From: Geobacteraceae bacterium
GTDB taxonomy: Bacteria > Desulfobacterota > Desulfuromonadia > Geobacterales > Geobacteraceae
Length of the DNA: 64,000 nucleotides
NCBI GenBank assembly: GCA_029975275.1
Contig: JARKPN010000070.1
Location: 1-64,000 of the forward strand
Direction of reading: 5' to 3'
Positions 25,249 through 33,959 of this stretch are shown in pieces. Position numbers and translations under genes: made by a program. Position 1 is the first letter of the stretch. Every line of letters begins with the position of its first letter. The notes beneath the pieces are model-generated. The model worked only from the letters and a program-made list of their open reading frames with translations, ran no database searches and was not told where the DNA came from.

Positions 25249-27531
25249 TCAGATTGCTATCATTTCCTTGAGCAGCTTGACGGTCTGTTTGGCCGCGTCT
25301 TTCGGTTTTGTCGCCTGTTTGGAGATGCCGGACACCACTTTCACGATATTGTGGTCGACCTTCTTCTCGGCCCAGACTTGTGCCTTGGGCGCGGCGATAT
25401 ACACCGAGAAGGCATTCTGGCCGGTGCCCGGACGCTCGCCGATGATGTGGATTACGGCGCGGGGCTTGTCGGGGCTCGCTTTGGCGAACAGTATGTCCCC
25501 GACCATGTAGCCTGCGCGCACGCGGCCGCTGGTGATGACGATGTTCTGTTTGTCAACGGTAAGTCCGGCAGCCTGGAGGTCTTGTCTCAGCGCCGCGATA
25601 TACGGCAGCACATGCTCGGGATCCATGATTGAATTGGCGTTCAGACCGTCGGATATGACAATCTGGACATCCGGGGCTTTCCCCTGCCAGGAATCGCGCA
25701 GCTTTTCAAGGGTTGCAACCGACTGTTCACTCAGTTTTTCACCGGTGTCAGGATGCACGATGTAGTTTTCACGATCCTTTGACAGGGTGGCGAGTTGAAC
25801 TGAATCGGGCATTTTCTTGATAAACTCCGGAGTAAGCTCCGCCCAGATGGCTTTTTTTGCGTCGGCGTAAAGCTCCCGTATCCTCTTGTCAAGTTGCGGA
25901 TTCAGATCCCACAGATTGTTGCCGTACCCGGAGGCCAGGGGCACCTTGTCGCCGGTCTTGAGCCAGGTATTGTGGATCGCGTCGAACTTCTGTCTGCCTT
26001 CCGCCATTATTGTCTGTTGAGAGCGCGTGTCACCCTTGGCTAGGCGGTACTGATAGTAGACCCATATGGGGTCGCCGAAATGTTTCGTAGGTTTGCCGTT
26101 CCTGTCAATGACCTGGATGCGCTTGAAGAACGCCCACATGGCATCGTTCACCTTGTAGCCGAATTTTTCGCGGATGCGCACATGGTCCTGATAACTTGTG
26201 GTCAGGTAGCTGAGCATCGGGTCATTTCTGGTGGGAAGGGCCATGAGATAGGCCGGGTTGGCCGGCATGATCTGGTCCTGGCACCATTCAAGGTCATCAA
26301 GGCTTACCGACATGTGCAGGGTGGAGCAGATATCGAGACCGGCGGTGAGTCCCTGCAGTTTGCCCATGAATATGTCTTCAAGGGTGCAGCGGACAAGTTG
26401 TTCCCGGGTTCTGAACACCTCCGGACCGATGAAGCCCGCGACGTCATTGAAATGGGTATAAGCGCCCTGGGGCTGGACTTCGGCGAGTATCTGCTGCAGA
26501 CCGCGGGCAAATCCGTATTTGCGGGACTCAAGCACCACCATGTCAACGCCTTCGGCGCCGCCGTTGGTGAAGTCGGAGCCCTGACCGGTCTCGTAGTACA
26601 GCCCGTATCTCTGCCCCTTGCGGGATTTTGCATGGTCGACCATCTTGTCGACGGTTATGTCGAATGTCTTGTTTGCCACGTCGGTTCCCGCAAGGCTCTG
26701 GAATATCAATGAGATCTGTTCCGGCGTTTCATTGAATATCGCCCGCTGGACGTCAACATGCGCCAATACGCACCAGGGAATAGTCTGGTTGAGCTTGAAT
26801 GTATCGACGACATCCTTGAGGGCCGCTTCAACTCGTGCGGTACTTTCTTTTGTCCCGTCCACCGGATTGGTCCCGAGCACCAAATCTCCGACACCGTATG
26901 AGAACGCACTCAGCACCTGCCATACAATCTCTTCCGGATCATCGGTCGGAGAATTCGGCTGAATACGTGCGCTCATGTAGCCTTTCGCGCCGATCTTGGT
27001 GCCGGGCAGCGGATTGAAGATTTTCCTGTTTACCGCGATCAGTTCCTGATTACTCATGAGCTTGGGCAGACAGCCGACCACCTCGCTGTTCATGCCGAAC
27101 ATGACCGCCTTGATCTCGGGTTCCGTCTTGGTCAGGAGAAAGGTCTTCATCCGCCCCATGGTCCAGTCTTTAATCTTGTTGTACTGGGCGGAGTTGACCG
27201 ATTTTGCGATGAATTTGTACAGGTCGTCATTGAGCAGGGGGTGATTGGTTATGTCCTTGATCTTGGTATTGGCCAGGAGCTTCCTGGCGTTTTCCCTGCT
27301 GGCGTTGTTATCGGCGCCGACGCCGATGGTATCGTCACCTTCCTTGAACGGGTTTGCCGCCCCTATGACCTGCTGGTACAGTCTCTGGTCAAAAGAACCT
27401 TTGACCCGTGTTATATAGCTGAAGACATCCTCCCCGGGTTTCACGTCTTTGATGGTGACGGCGCCACAGTAAGTGCTGACACCGAGAAGCCCGAAACACA
27501 GCGCTGCTGCAATCACTAGAAACCGTTTCAT
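25249..27531 (-). CDS. Exported ethanolamine ammonia-lyase-like EutB-EutC fusion
   Basis: 760 residues. Residues 1-24 are a Sec-type signal peptide (LVIAAALCFGLLGVSTYCGA). About 30-500 match the large subunit EutB: SARIQPN, GVGDLVLGTNPVDGT, the active-site region YYETGQGSDFTNGGAEG, and GFIGPEVFRTREQLVRCTLE. About 545-755 match the small subunit EutC: NYIVHPDTGEKLSEQS, IVISDGLNANS and IIGERPGTGQNAFSVY. EutBC uses adenosylcobalamin to split ethanolamine into acetaldehyde and ammonia, and is normally a cytosolic, two-gene enzyme. A secreted fusion is very unusual. Downstream genes encode a corrinoid-type importer and an mxa-like maturation set. Confidence 0.85.
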   Translation of the reverse strand: MKRFLVIAAALCFGLLGVSTYCGAVTIKDVKPGEDVFSYITRVKGSFDQRLYQQVIGAANPFKEGDDTIGVGADNNASRENARKLLANTKIKDITNHPLLNDDLYKFIAKSVNSAQYNKIKDWTMGRMKTFLLTKTEPEIKAVMFGMNSEVVGCLPKLMSNQELIAVNRKIFNPLPGTKIGAKGYMSARIQPNSPTDDPEEIVWQVLSAFSYGVGDLVLGTNPVDGTKESTARVEAALKDVVDTFKLNQTIPWCVLAHVDVQRAIFNETPEQISLIFQSLAGTDVANKTFDITVDKMVDHAKSRKGQRYGLYYETGQGSDFTNGGAEGVDMVVLESRKYGFARGLQQILAEVQPQGAYTHFNDVAGFIGPEVFRTREQLVRCTLEDIFMGKLQGLTAGLDICSTLHMSVSLDDLEWCQDQIMPANPAYLMALPTRNDPMLSYLTTSYQDHVRIREKFGYKVNDAMWAFFKRIQVIDRNGKPTKHFGDPIWVYYQYRLAKGDTRSQQTIMAEGRQKFDAIHNTWLKTGDKVPLASGYGNNLWDLNPQLDKRIRELYADAKKAIWAELTPEFIKKMPDSVQLATLSKDRENYIVHPDTGEKLSEQSVATLEKLRDSWQGKAPDVQIVISDGLNANSIMDPEHVLPYIAALRQDLQAAGLTVDKQNIVITSGRVRAGYMVGDILFAKASPDKPRAVIHIIGERPGTGQNAFSVYIAAPKAQVWAEKKVDHNIVKVVSGISKQATKPKDAAKQTVKLLKEMIAI

Positions 27532-27581
27532 GCTCTGGTTCCTCCTTTTATTCCGTTAGTTGTGCTGTAGGTCATCTTCAG

Positions 27582-28442
27582 CTATATTGCCAGGTCGATA
27601 ATGAGACCACCGTAGACAAAGTTGTCCTGACGATGATGGAAGAGGGCTTCGCTGTTGTTCCTGATGCGTTGCGCCGCGTCTCCACTGAGCGCGAACGAGT
27701 ACTGTATGTTCGGCTTGATGGAGAGGTAGTTGTTGATGGGGATCTTCAGGCCGGCCGAGATGTTGCCGTCATGGAAATTGGAGAAGTCGTCGTTCGACTT
27801 GTCGTGCAGGTAGCTGACCCATCCCCCCACATCCAGGGACCAGTCCTTGTAGATGGCGAAGCTGTGGGATAACCCGAGAGAGAAGTACCAGGCCTGTCCA
27901 ATCTCTATCTCGTTATAGACGGTGAAGGTGGGCTTGAGCAGGGTATCCACCCCGAGGCTCAGAAAGATTTCCTGGTTTTTCGTGTCCCTGATCGTCCCAT
28001 CCGGCTCGCCCGCGGTCGGCTGGTAGTCGTAGAGGATCCATCCCACGGAATAATTCAGTTTCCACGGCTCATACGAGTTGCTGTACGAGACCGTTATGTC
28101 CGTTTCCTGAAGTTTGAATTCCTTCTTTGCCGTTCCTGCGAAGTTGGTGTCCAGGTCGACCCATATATTTACCGCAAACCCCTTGTAAGCGACGGTCATG
28201 GTGGGAAAGATCACCAGGCTGTCCCTGCTCAGCTCCAGTCCGCGCCAGATGTACTGGGAGTAGAGTGATACGTTGAAGTCTGCGGTAAGGTCCTCCGGGA
28301 TCAATTTTCCGGCAGGTTTGGCCGCCTCGGCCTGCACGGCCAAGTTCTCCTGCGGCACGGACTGAGCGCGGGCATATGTCCCAAGACCCGTTGCCATGAC
28401 AAGCACGAAACTCAAAGATATTGCCCCCCAAGATGTCTTCAT
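27582..28442 (-). CDS. Outer-membrane beta-barrel protein
   Basis: About 286 residues: a signal peptide ending ARAQS, a short periplasmic linker rich in Ala and Pro, then alternating strands (DFNVSLYSQYIWRGLELSRD; GGLIIDLAI at the end) typical of the exogenous-substrate barrel family seen as TIGR02001-like proteins. The start at 28442 has AGGAGGG upstream. It lies between the binding protein and the EutB-EutC gene and may admit the substrate. Confidence 0.75.
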   Translation of the reverse strand: MKTSWGAISLSFVLVMATGLGTYARAQSVPQENLAVQAEAAKPAGKLIPEDLTADFNVSLYSQYIWRGLELSRDSLVIFPTMTVAYKGFAVNIWVDLDTNFAGTAKKEFKLQETDITVSYSNSYEPWKLNYSVGWILYDYQPTAGEPDGTIRDTKNQEIFLSLGVDTLLKPTFTVYNEIEIGQAWYFSLGLSHSFAIYKDWSLDVGGWVSYLHDKSNDDFSNFHDGNISAGLKIPINNYLSIKPNIQYSFALSGDAAQRIRNNSEALFHHRQDNFVYGGLIIDLAI

Positions 28443-28595
28443 TGTGCCCTCCTGGTCAGTTTGATATGGTTCAACCCTGACTCCCTGATTCTCCGGAATC
28501 TTCTTCATTCGTCACCGGTGCGTCTCCGCTGTTCTGGTTCCTGTCGACCACCTCCCCTGTTCCTGCGGTTTCATTGGCCGCTTTCCTCGTTGTTG

Positions 28596-29699
28596 TTATT
28601 TCCTGCGCAGCTTTTTGGCTGTCTCCCACATCTCGTCAAAGGCCTTTTCCGTTTTTTCGTTCATCACCCGCCAGATTGCCACGGTCTTGAAGTACTCGTT
28701 GTTTCCCACATGAAACAGGATTTTTTCTTCGGGAGTCACGAGGTTTCCCACATTATCGACAACCGGCGAGACGCCCTGCTGTTTGACAACCGCGGCTTGG
28801 TACTTGGGAGACAAGTGCAGGTTAATCCACTCTTCGCACAGCTTCTTTTTCATTCCTTTGGCCGCATGGGTAATACACCAGTAGTCGATCCAGGCGGTGC
28901 CGCCTTCTTTCGGGCTGGCCAGCTTCCAATGGCCCCCCTTCTGATTGGCCTTCACCACCGAGAATCCCCAGGTGGTGGCCAATGACAGTTGGGGGAACTC
29001 GTCCGCATTGGCTTCCCCGTCCCAGAGGCTTTTCGCACCCGCCACCAGTTCATTCAGCCTGGGTTGGATCTTCTTGCGGTCCAGCCGGTCGATGTTGAAG
29101 ATATCTTCGTAGTTGTAACCAAGCGCAAGGGCGGTTATCCAGATATTGACCTTGTGGAAGTTATTGTTGATGGTGTACTTGCCTGCGTACCGCTTGTCCC
29201 AGAAAACGTTCCAGCTTTTCGGCGCCTCCTTGACGACGGCCGTGTTGTAGGCCAGTCCGTAGGGACCGCAGTTGTACGGCAGGCCGTACCGCTTCCCTCC
29301 CTCAACGAGGGATTTGTCGGCCGTAAAGAACGGCAGCATGTGCTTCGCATTGGGAATGTTGTTCATATCAAGGGGGGATAGCAGCATGCCGTCTTTTTTG
29401 AAAGTGTTGAACCGGGGTGTCTTTGGCATGTCGGCCGGAGGCGAAATGAGATCCGCCATGCCGTTTTTCGCGGCATTGTAAAAATCCTCCTGGCCCGTCG
29501 CGTAGGAGGGTTTCACCTCGACGTCAATCTTGTATTTTTCTTTCACCAACTTCTTGAAATCATCGATAACCGCCTTGTCCGCATACCCTTCCCAGCAGGT
29601 TATCCGAATGATCTCCTTGGTGGCCGCCCGGGAATCATTGATTCCCCATATGGCAACCGCGATGAATACGCCGATGGACAACAGAACTACCCTTTTCAT
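28596..29699 (-). CDS. PotD-like periplasmic solute-binding protein
   Basis: 367 residues: a signal peptide (VVLLSIGVFIAVAIWGINDS) and a two-lobe binding fold of the spermidine/putrescine class (IIRITCWEGYADKAVIDDFK; YGLPYNCGPYGLAYNT). The start at 29699 follows AAGGAG by eight bases. No matching permease is nearby, so it may deliver an amine to a periplasmic enzyme instead of to a transporter. It is the first recognised gene of the locus. Confidence 0.8.
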   Translation of the reverse strand: MKRVVLLSIGVFIAVAIWGINDSRAATKEIIRITCWEGYADKAVIDDFKKLVKEKYKIDVEVKPSYATGQEDFYNAAKNGMADLISPPADMPKTPRFNTFKKDGMLLSPLDMNNIPNAKHMLPFFTADKSLVEGGKRYGLPYNCGPYGLAYNTAVVKEAPKSWNVFWDKRYAGKYTINNNFHKVNIWITALALGYNYEDIFNIDRLDRKKIQPRLNELVAGAKSLWDGEANADEFPQLSLATTWGFSVVKANQKGGHWKLASPKEGGTAWIDYWCITHAAKGMKKKLCEEWINLHLSPKYQAAVVKQQGVSPVVDNVGNLVTPEEKILFHVGNNEYFKTVAIWRVMNEKTEKAFDEMWETAKKLRRK

Positions 29700-29783
29700 A
29701 GACCTACTCCTTTCCAATGAGCACTCGGGGTCGTACCCCTCCACACAGACCACGGCCGGCCGGCATGATGATTCAGGCGCCGG

Positions 29784-29900
29784 TTATCCACGCACGCTCC
29801 GGCTGCCGCTCATCGCCTGGCGTGACACGCCGACGGTGAACGGCAGCCGTTCAGGTACGTCGCTGCGATTTTCATGAGTGATAGTTGTTGGCTGGTTCAT
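29784..29900 (-). CDS. Small leader ORF (38 aa) before the binding protein
   Basis: The ORF has GGAGGG six bases before its ATG and ends 84 bases upstream of the binding-protein start. The product (MNQPTTITHENRSDVPERLP, ending GSRSVRG) is polar and resembles nothing I know. It may be a translated leader peptide of the operon or a chance ORF. Confidence 0.35.
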   Translation of the reverse strand: MNQPTTITHENRSDVPERLPFTVGVSRQAMSGSRSVRG

Positions 29901-30501
29901 CTGACCGCCCTCCAGTAGGGCAGCATCAGCGATGTTGCGGATGTGAGGCGTAATTTCGTGGTCCGTCTTTTCGAACCACGAACGTGCTTTTGGGCATCAT
30001 TGAACAGAGACTGAACAGGGAATGGTGAATGGCTCCAGCGCCTTCACCAATGAGGGGTATGAAACCAAGTTTCTATCTTTATTAGGGATTGTCAAGAAGG
30101 GCGAGGTTATTCTTTTAATAAAGAAATTACCCAAGGTTCGTCTCTGAAATCTGGGCATAGAAGCACAGGGTTAAAAAATTGAAAGCATGAGTTCCATCAG
30201 GTAGTTATGGAAGCGCCAACGACCATACTTATCTGCAGGAGGAACCCATGCTTGTTGAACAACTTACCCTGCCTGCTTTCCTGTACAGATTTACGTGAGA
30301 AAACTACTTAGTTTTCATCTGGAAAGTGTCGGCAGGGGCCAGGTCGGAACTTCCCCGAAGCCCCTCGTAATCGGTCACCATCCTTTGCCTGGATCAAATA
30401 CTCTGCTGAATTCAGGCGCTTTCCCGTGAGTCGCCCGATTGCACTCAGGCCGGACGAGAGGCTCCGTGAAAGCCCCGACCCGACCCTCAAACATTTTTCC
30501 A
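29901..30501. other. 600-base intergenic region with hairpins
   Basis: There is no gene I can support. It contains a hairpin TTCGTGGT/ACCACGAA (29955-29982), a 16-codon ORF with a good AGGAGG site (30248-30298), and directly after its stop a perfect 18-base palindrome GAAAACTACTTAGTTTTC (30299-30316). I looked for a cobalamin riboswitch for the minus-strand locus and did not find its conserved boxes. Confidence 0.5.
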
Positions 30502-30521
30502 GAGTTTCCGGATGGAAACTA
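30502..30521 (-). repeat. 20-bp inverted repeat, left copy
   Basis: GAGTTTCCGGATGGAAACTA is the exact reverse complement of 34109-34128. The pair encloses the TetR/radical SAM/DsbA/flavoprotein cassette. Shorter relatives (CCATCCGGAA) occur at 1121 and 40330. Confidence 0.7.
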
Positions 30522-30556
30522 CTTATTTCCCCCCACGATTGGTAGGATAATAATAA

Positions 30557-30585
30557 TTGACATTTTAAACCGACTGGTCTAAGTT
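30557..30585 (+). promoter_or_regulatory. TetR copy B promoter with overlapping operator
   Basis: TTGACA (30557-30562), a 17-base spacer and TAAGTT (30580-30585) form the promoter. CCGACTGGTCTA (30570-30581), a variant of TAGACTGGTCTA, covers the spacer and start of the -10, so bound TetR would block polymerase: autorepression. Confidence 0.65.
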
Positions 30586-30592
30586 ACTCACC

Positions 30593-31174
30593 ATGAGACG
30601 GAAGCATGACAAAGGGGAAATCGCAAAGGCAGGCCTCGAAGTCGTATTGAGCGGGGGGTTTGATGCTACCGGTGTTGAGACAATTCTGAAGCAAGCGAAC
30701 ATACCAAGGGGCTCATTCTACAATTTTTTTCCCAGCAAAGAGGAATTTGGCTTGGCGATTATCGACCTATTTGCAGAAAACCTGCATCAAACCATTCAAC
30801 TTTTTTTACAGGACTACTCATTGCCGCCACTTGACCGGATAAAGAGATGTTTCGAATACTTTATTACAAAATTTGAAAGCTACGACTGCAGCAAAGGATG
30901 TTTGATCGGCAACCTTGCGCTTGAAATGTCCGACAAAAACGAGAGATTCAGACTCCGCATTGAGGAGGCACTACAAAACTGGGCTAAAGATTTTTCAGTA
31001 ATACTTAGTGAAGCGCAAAAGGAAAATGCTATGCCAGCACATCTGGACCCAGAAATGGTGGCTGAGAATTTGATTTCATCTTGGGAAGGGGCACTGCTTC
31101 GTGCCAAGGTCAAGAAGTCATCTGAGCCCCTCAAAAATTTTATCTATCTATTCTTCGAAAGGTATTTGAAATAA
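30593..31174 (+). CDS. TetR-family repressor (copy B)
   Basis: 193 residues, clearly paralogous to the TetR at 14259-14846 along its whole length: GFDATGVETILKQANIPRGS then FYNFFPSKEEFGLA, CSKGCLIGNLALEMSD and ALLRAKVKKSSEPLKNFIYL. The almost identical recognition helix (KQANIPRGSFYNFF against KQANVPKGSFYNFF) predicts the same DNA target, and the same palindrome is found upstream of both genes. It is likely to control itself and the radical SAM gene downstream. Confidence 0.9.
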   Translation: MRRKHDKGEIAKAGLEVVLSGGFDATGVETILKQANIPRGSFYNFFPSKEEFGLAIIDLFAENLHQTIQLFLQDYSLPPLDRIKRCFEYFITKFESYDCSKGCLIGNLALEMSDKNERFRLRIEEALQNWAKDFSVILSEAQKENAMPAHLDPEMVAENLISSWEGALLRAKVKKSSEPLKNFIYLFFERYLK

Positions 31175-31213
31175 AAAGAGTAATTCGTATTTTTTTGTTG
31201 CCACAAAATTAAA

Positions 31214-31225
31214 TAGACTGGTCTA
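31214..31225. promoter_or_regulatory. TetR operator upstream of the radical SAM gene
   Basis: TAGACTGGTCTA, 12 bases and palindromic except at the central pair, lies in an AT-rich stretch 15 bases before the possible TTG start of the radical SAM gene, in promoter position. Confidence 0.7.
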
Positions 31226-31239
31226 ATTTTATTTCCCCG

Positions 31240-32523
31240 TTGCAATGTAAATGGATGCAAGTCCTTAAACCGGCATTAACTTATGGTATGAATTCACGAC
31301 AGCCAGAAGACTGGATTATGGAGATGGGGCCCATGGGTCCTATCGGGGAAGGCGAATCGTTGATTCTCAGGGTCAGCAGGAATTGCCCTTGGAATCAATG
31401 TCTCTTTTGCCCGGCCTACAAGGGGCGGGCCTTCTCTACACGGAACCTGCATGAAATTGAGGCAGATATTGACGCAGTGCGGCGTACTTATGAGTGTCTG
31501 GAGAAGACGTCACGGGACATGGGCTTTGGCGGTTGTGTTAACAGGGCTGTGTTTGGTGAGCATATAAAACGGAGTCCTGAGGTTTACGGCAAATACCCAT
31601 ATGAGGTGACGAAGTCACAATGGAAGGCATTCCGTACCTTGAACAATGTGGCCAACTGGATGACTCACGGTGCAAGGAGGGTGTTTTTACAGGACGCGAA
31701 TGCCGTATCGATGAAGCCCACTGCCCTTCTCCATGTACTGGAATACCTCAAGAAATCTTTTCCCACCGTTGAGCGCATTTCCAGCTATGCGAGGTCCCGA
31801 ACCTGCAACAAGCTGACACCGGATGAGCTGAAGGAACTCCAACATGCAGGGCTTACCTGTTGTTATGTAGGGATCGAATCGGGGTGCGACGATGTCTTGC
31901 GGTACATGAAAAAAGGGGCGTCTAAAATTGAGCACATCTCGGGAGGCCGAAAGATCATCGCCGCAGGGATACACATGGCAGCATTTGTAATGCCGGGTCT
32001 CGGGGGAGCAGAAAGAAAACTTGCAGAGCGGCATATCCAGGAAACAATACAAGTCCTCAACGAGTTGAGGCCTACGGAGGTCAGAGTGAGGAGCCTCGCG
32101 GTCCAGGAAGGTTCACTCCTTTACAGAAAGTGGGAAGCGGGTGAATTCCTGCCTCCCACTGAAGATCAGAACGTGGAGGAACTCAGGCGGCTCATAGAAG
32201 GTATCGAGTTTGACTGTTTGTTGGAAACGCTGCAATTAACGAACGTCTTCACCCTGAGCGGGCGGCTTAGCGCAGACCGTGAAGCGTTTCTCAACCATAT
32301 CGGAGCGTACCAGGAATTGTCTTCCTTGGAAAGGGCGCGTTATCTCTTGTGCCGATATATAAACGAGGGCTATGTGGAATGCGTCCGATCCTGGGGTTTG
32401 TATGATAATTCGCTCCACTGCCTGGTCCTCGATGCTGTCAGTGCCGTCGAGGAGGAGGTCGGAGACGCTCTGAGACGTGTTGAACGCGCGGTTTTTACAA
32501 TCAAGTCGAAAGGCATCCCTTAG
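31240..32523 (+). CDS. Elp3-like radical SAM protein with CX4CX2C motif
   Basis: About 427 residues. The cluster motif is RNCPWNQCLFCPAYKG, with four residues between the first two cysteines instead of three, a pattern seen in a subgroup of radical SAM proteins. It is followed by the Elp3-like YVGIESGCDDVLRYM. There is no SPASM or B12 domain. The start is uncertain: TTG 31240, ATG 31255 and ATG 31288 are possible and none has a good ribosome site. It is probably co-transcribed with the DsbA-like and flavoprotein genes and repressed by TetR copy B. The reaction is unknown. Confidence 0.8.
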   Translation: MQCKWMQVLKPALTYGMNSRQPEDWIMEMGPMGPIGEGESLILRVSRNCPWNQCLFCPAYKGRAFSTRNLHEIEADIDAVRRTYECLEKTSRDMGFGGCVNRAVFGEHIKRSPEVYGKYPYEVTKSQWKAFRTLNNVANWMTHGARRVFLQDANAVSMKPTALLHVLEYLKKSFPTVERISSYARSRTCNKLTPDELKELQHAGLTCCYVGIESGCDDVLRYMKKGASKIEHISGGRKIIAAGIHMAAFVMPGLGGAERKLAERHIQETIQVLNELRPTEVRVRSLAVQEGSLLYRKWEAGEFLPPTEDQNVEELRRLIEGIEFDCLLETLQLTNVFTLSGRLSADREAFLNHIGAYQELSSLERARYLLCRYINEGYVECVRSWGLYDNSLHCLVLDAVSAVEEEVGDALRRVERAVFTIKSKGIP

Positions 32524-32628
32524 CGAAAGATGCAATTATTTTGTCCAGAGCAATTCTATCGAGTGGAAAGAGGGCATCCAGTCTGATCCACGATGGCATT
32601 CCTTGCATGACAAAAGAGGAGGACGACC

Positions 32629-33231
32629 ATGAACCAAATTTCAGAGTTGGAGGTTTTCTTCGATTACATCTGCCCATGGTGCTACCTCAGTATCGTGAGT
32701 ATTGACAGAATTCAAAAGGAATGCGGGATTCCCATCCAATGGAGGGCCTTTCCACTGCACCCGGAAATACCCGAACAGGGAATCGAACTGCCAGCAGTGT
32801 TTCCGGACCTGAAACCGGATTCCGGCCGCGGGAAAGACCGTATGCGCAGTGTAGCAGAGGAATTGGGTTTGCCGTTGGGTGAAACTAGAAAGACAGTTTC
32901 CAATAGCCGCCGAGCGCAGGAGCTGGGTAAGTGGGCAGAGTCAATGGGCAAGGGAGATTTGTTTCGTAAAGCAGTTTTCCATGCGTATTTCATTGAGGGA
33001 CGCAATATCGCCCGGTTTGAGGAGTTGGAAAATATTGCTATTTCGGCAGGACTTCCTGTGGACCAAGTGTCCCTCGTCCTTGACAAAGGTCTTTTCGCGA
33101 AGTCAGTGGATTCAGACTGGAATATGTCCGAGAAGTTGGGGATAGTAGGGGTACCGTTCGTCATCTATGGCGAAGGAGCTCTGGCCGGTTTTCACTCCTT
33201 TGAAAATTATTTAAAACTTTTGAAAAAGTAG
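32629..33231 (+). CDS. FrnE-like DsbA-family oxidoreductase
   Basis: 200 residues, cytosolic (no signal peptide), with thioredoxin-fold active site FFDYICPWCYLS and the cis-Pro loop IVGVPFVIYG. FrnE-type proteins act in thiol oxidation or polyketide isomerisation. AGAGGAGG ribosome site. Middle gene of the TetR-B cassette. Confidence 0.88.
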   Translation: MNQISELEVFFDYICPWCYLSIVSIDRIQKECGIPIQWRAFPLHPEIPEQGIELPAVFPDLKPDSGRGKDRMRSVAEELGLPLGETRKTVSNSRRAQELGKWAESMGKGDLFRKAVFHAYFIEGRNIARFEELENIAISAGLPVDQVSLVLDKGLFAKSVDSDWNMSEKLGIVGVPFVIYGEGALAGFHSFENYLKLLKK

Positions 33232-33323
33232 TACCACACTGCATTTATTGATTGAGTGCGTTTCAGAAAACTCTACGTGGAAGTCATACAGCACACATTC
33301 TGTAAAAGAAGGAAGGGTAAAGA

Positions 33324-33959
33324 ATGAAAGCGCTAGCGTTCAATGGGAGTCCCAACAAGGAAGGCAATACTTACCATGCAATAAAAATCGTTGCCGCAGA
33401 ACTGGAAAAAAAAGGGATAGAAACTGAGATAGTTCATGTGGGGAGCAAGGTCATCAGGGGCTGTAGCGCATGCTTCGAGTGCATGAAGAATAAAAATGAG
33501 CAATGCGTATTCACCGGAGATGAGGTCAACGAGTGGATTCAGAAGATGAAACTGGCAGACGGTATCATACTCGGCTCTCCTGTTCATTATTCGGCCATAG
33601 GAGGGACCATGAAATCGTTTCTCGACCGGTCCTTCTTTGTGACCGGCTTCAGCGACGGCATGCTGCGCCACAAGGTTGGCGCAGCGGTGGTTGCGGTGAG
33701 GCGTTCCGGAGGTCTGCCGGCATTTGAGCAGTTGAACAATTATCTCTGCTATTCAGAGATGCTGATACCAACGTCGAACTATTGGAACGTTATTCATGGG
33801 CTTATGCCGGGAGAAGCGCTCAATGACGAAGAGGGGGTGCAGATCATGCGCGTCCTCGGCAAAAATATGGCATGGCTGATGAAACTGGTCGAAAACGGCA
33901 AAGACAAGGTCGTTCCACCAGAGATAGAGGAGAAATGTTTTATGAATTTTATTCGCTGA
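33324..33959 (+). CDS. NADPH-dependent FMN reductase / Fe-S flavoprotein-like
   Basis: 211 residues of flavodoxin-like fold: phosphate loop FNGSPNKEGNTYHA, then SACFECMKNKNEQC, a cysteine group like that of iron-sulfur flavoproteins, and ILGSPVHYSAIGGTMKSFLD. It probably transfers electrons within the cassette; partner and acceptor unknown. It ends 150 bases before the right copy of the inverted repeat. Confidence 0.85.
   Translation: MKALAFNGSPNKEGNTYHAIKIVAAELEKKGIETEIVHVGSKVIRGCSACFECMKNKNEQCVFTGDEVNEWIQKMKLADGIILGSPVHYSAIGGTMKSFLDRSFFVTGFSDGMLRHKVGAAVVAVRRSGGLPAFEQLNNYLCYSEMLIPTSNYWNVIHGLMPGEALNDEEGVQIMRVLGKNMAWLMKLVENGKDKVVPPEIEEKCFMNFIR

Noticed and set aside
30308-30490. 60-codon minus-strand ORF
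   Set aside because: No ribosome site or homology I recognise, and it covers only part of an intergenic region.
29700-30590. Cobalamin riboswitch for the EutB-EutC locus
   Set aside because: I searched both strands for the conserved boxes (for example GCCACTG) and found none; likewise none before the metH genes.
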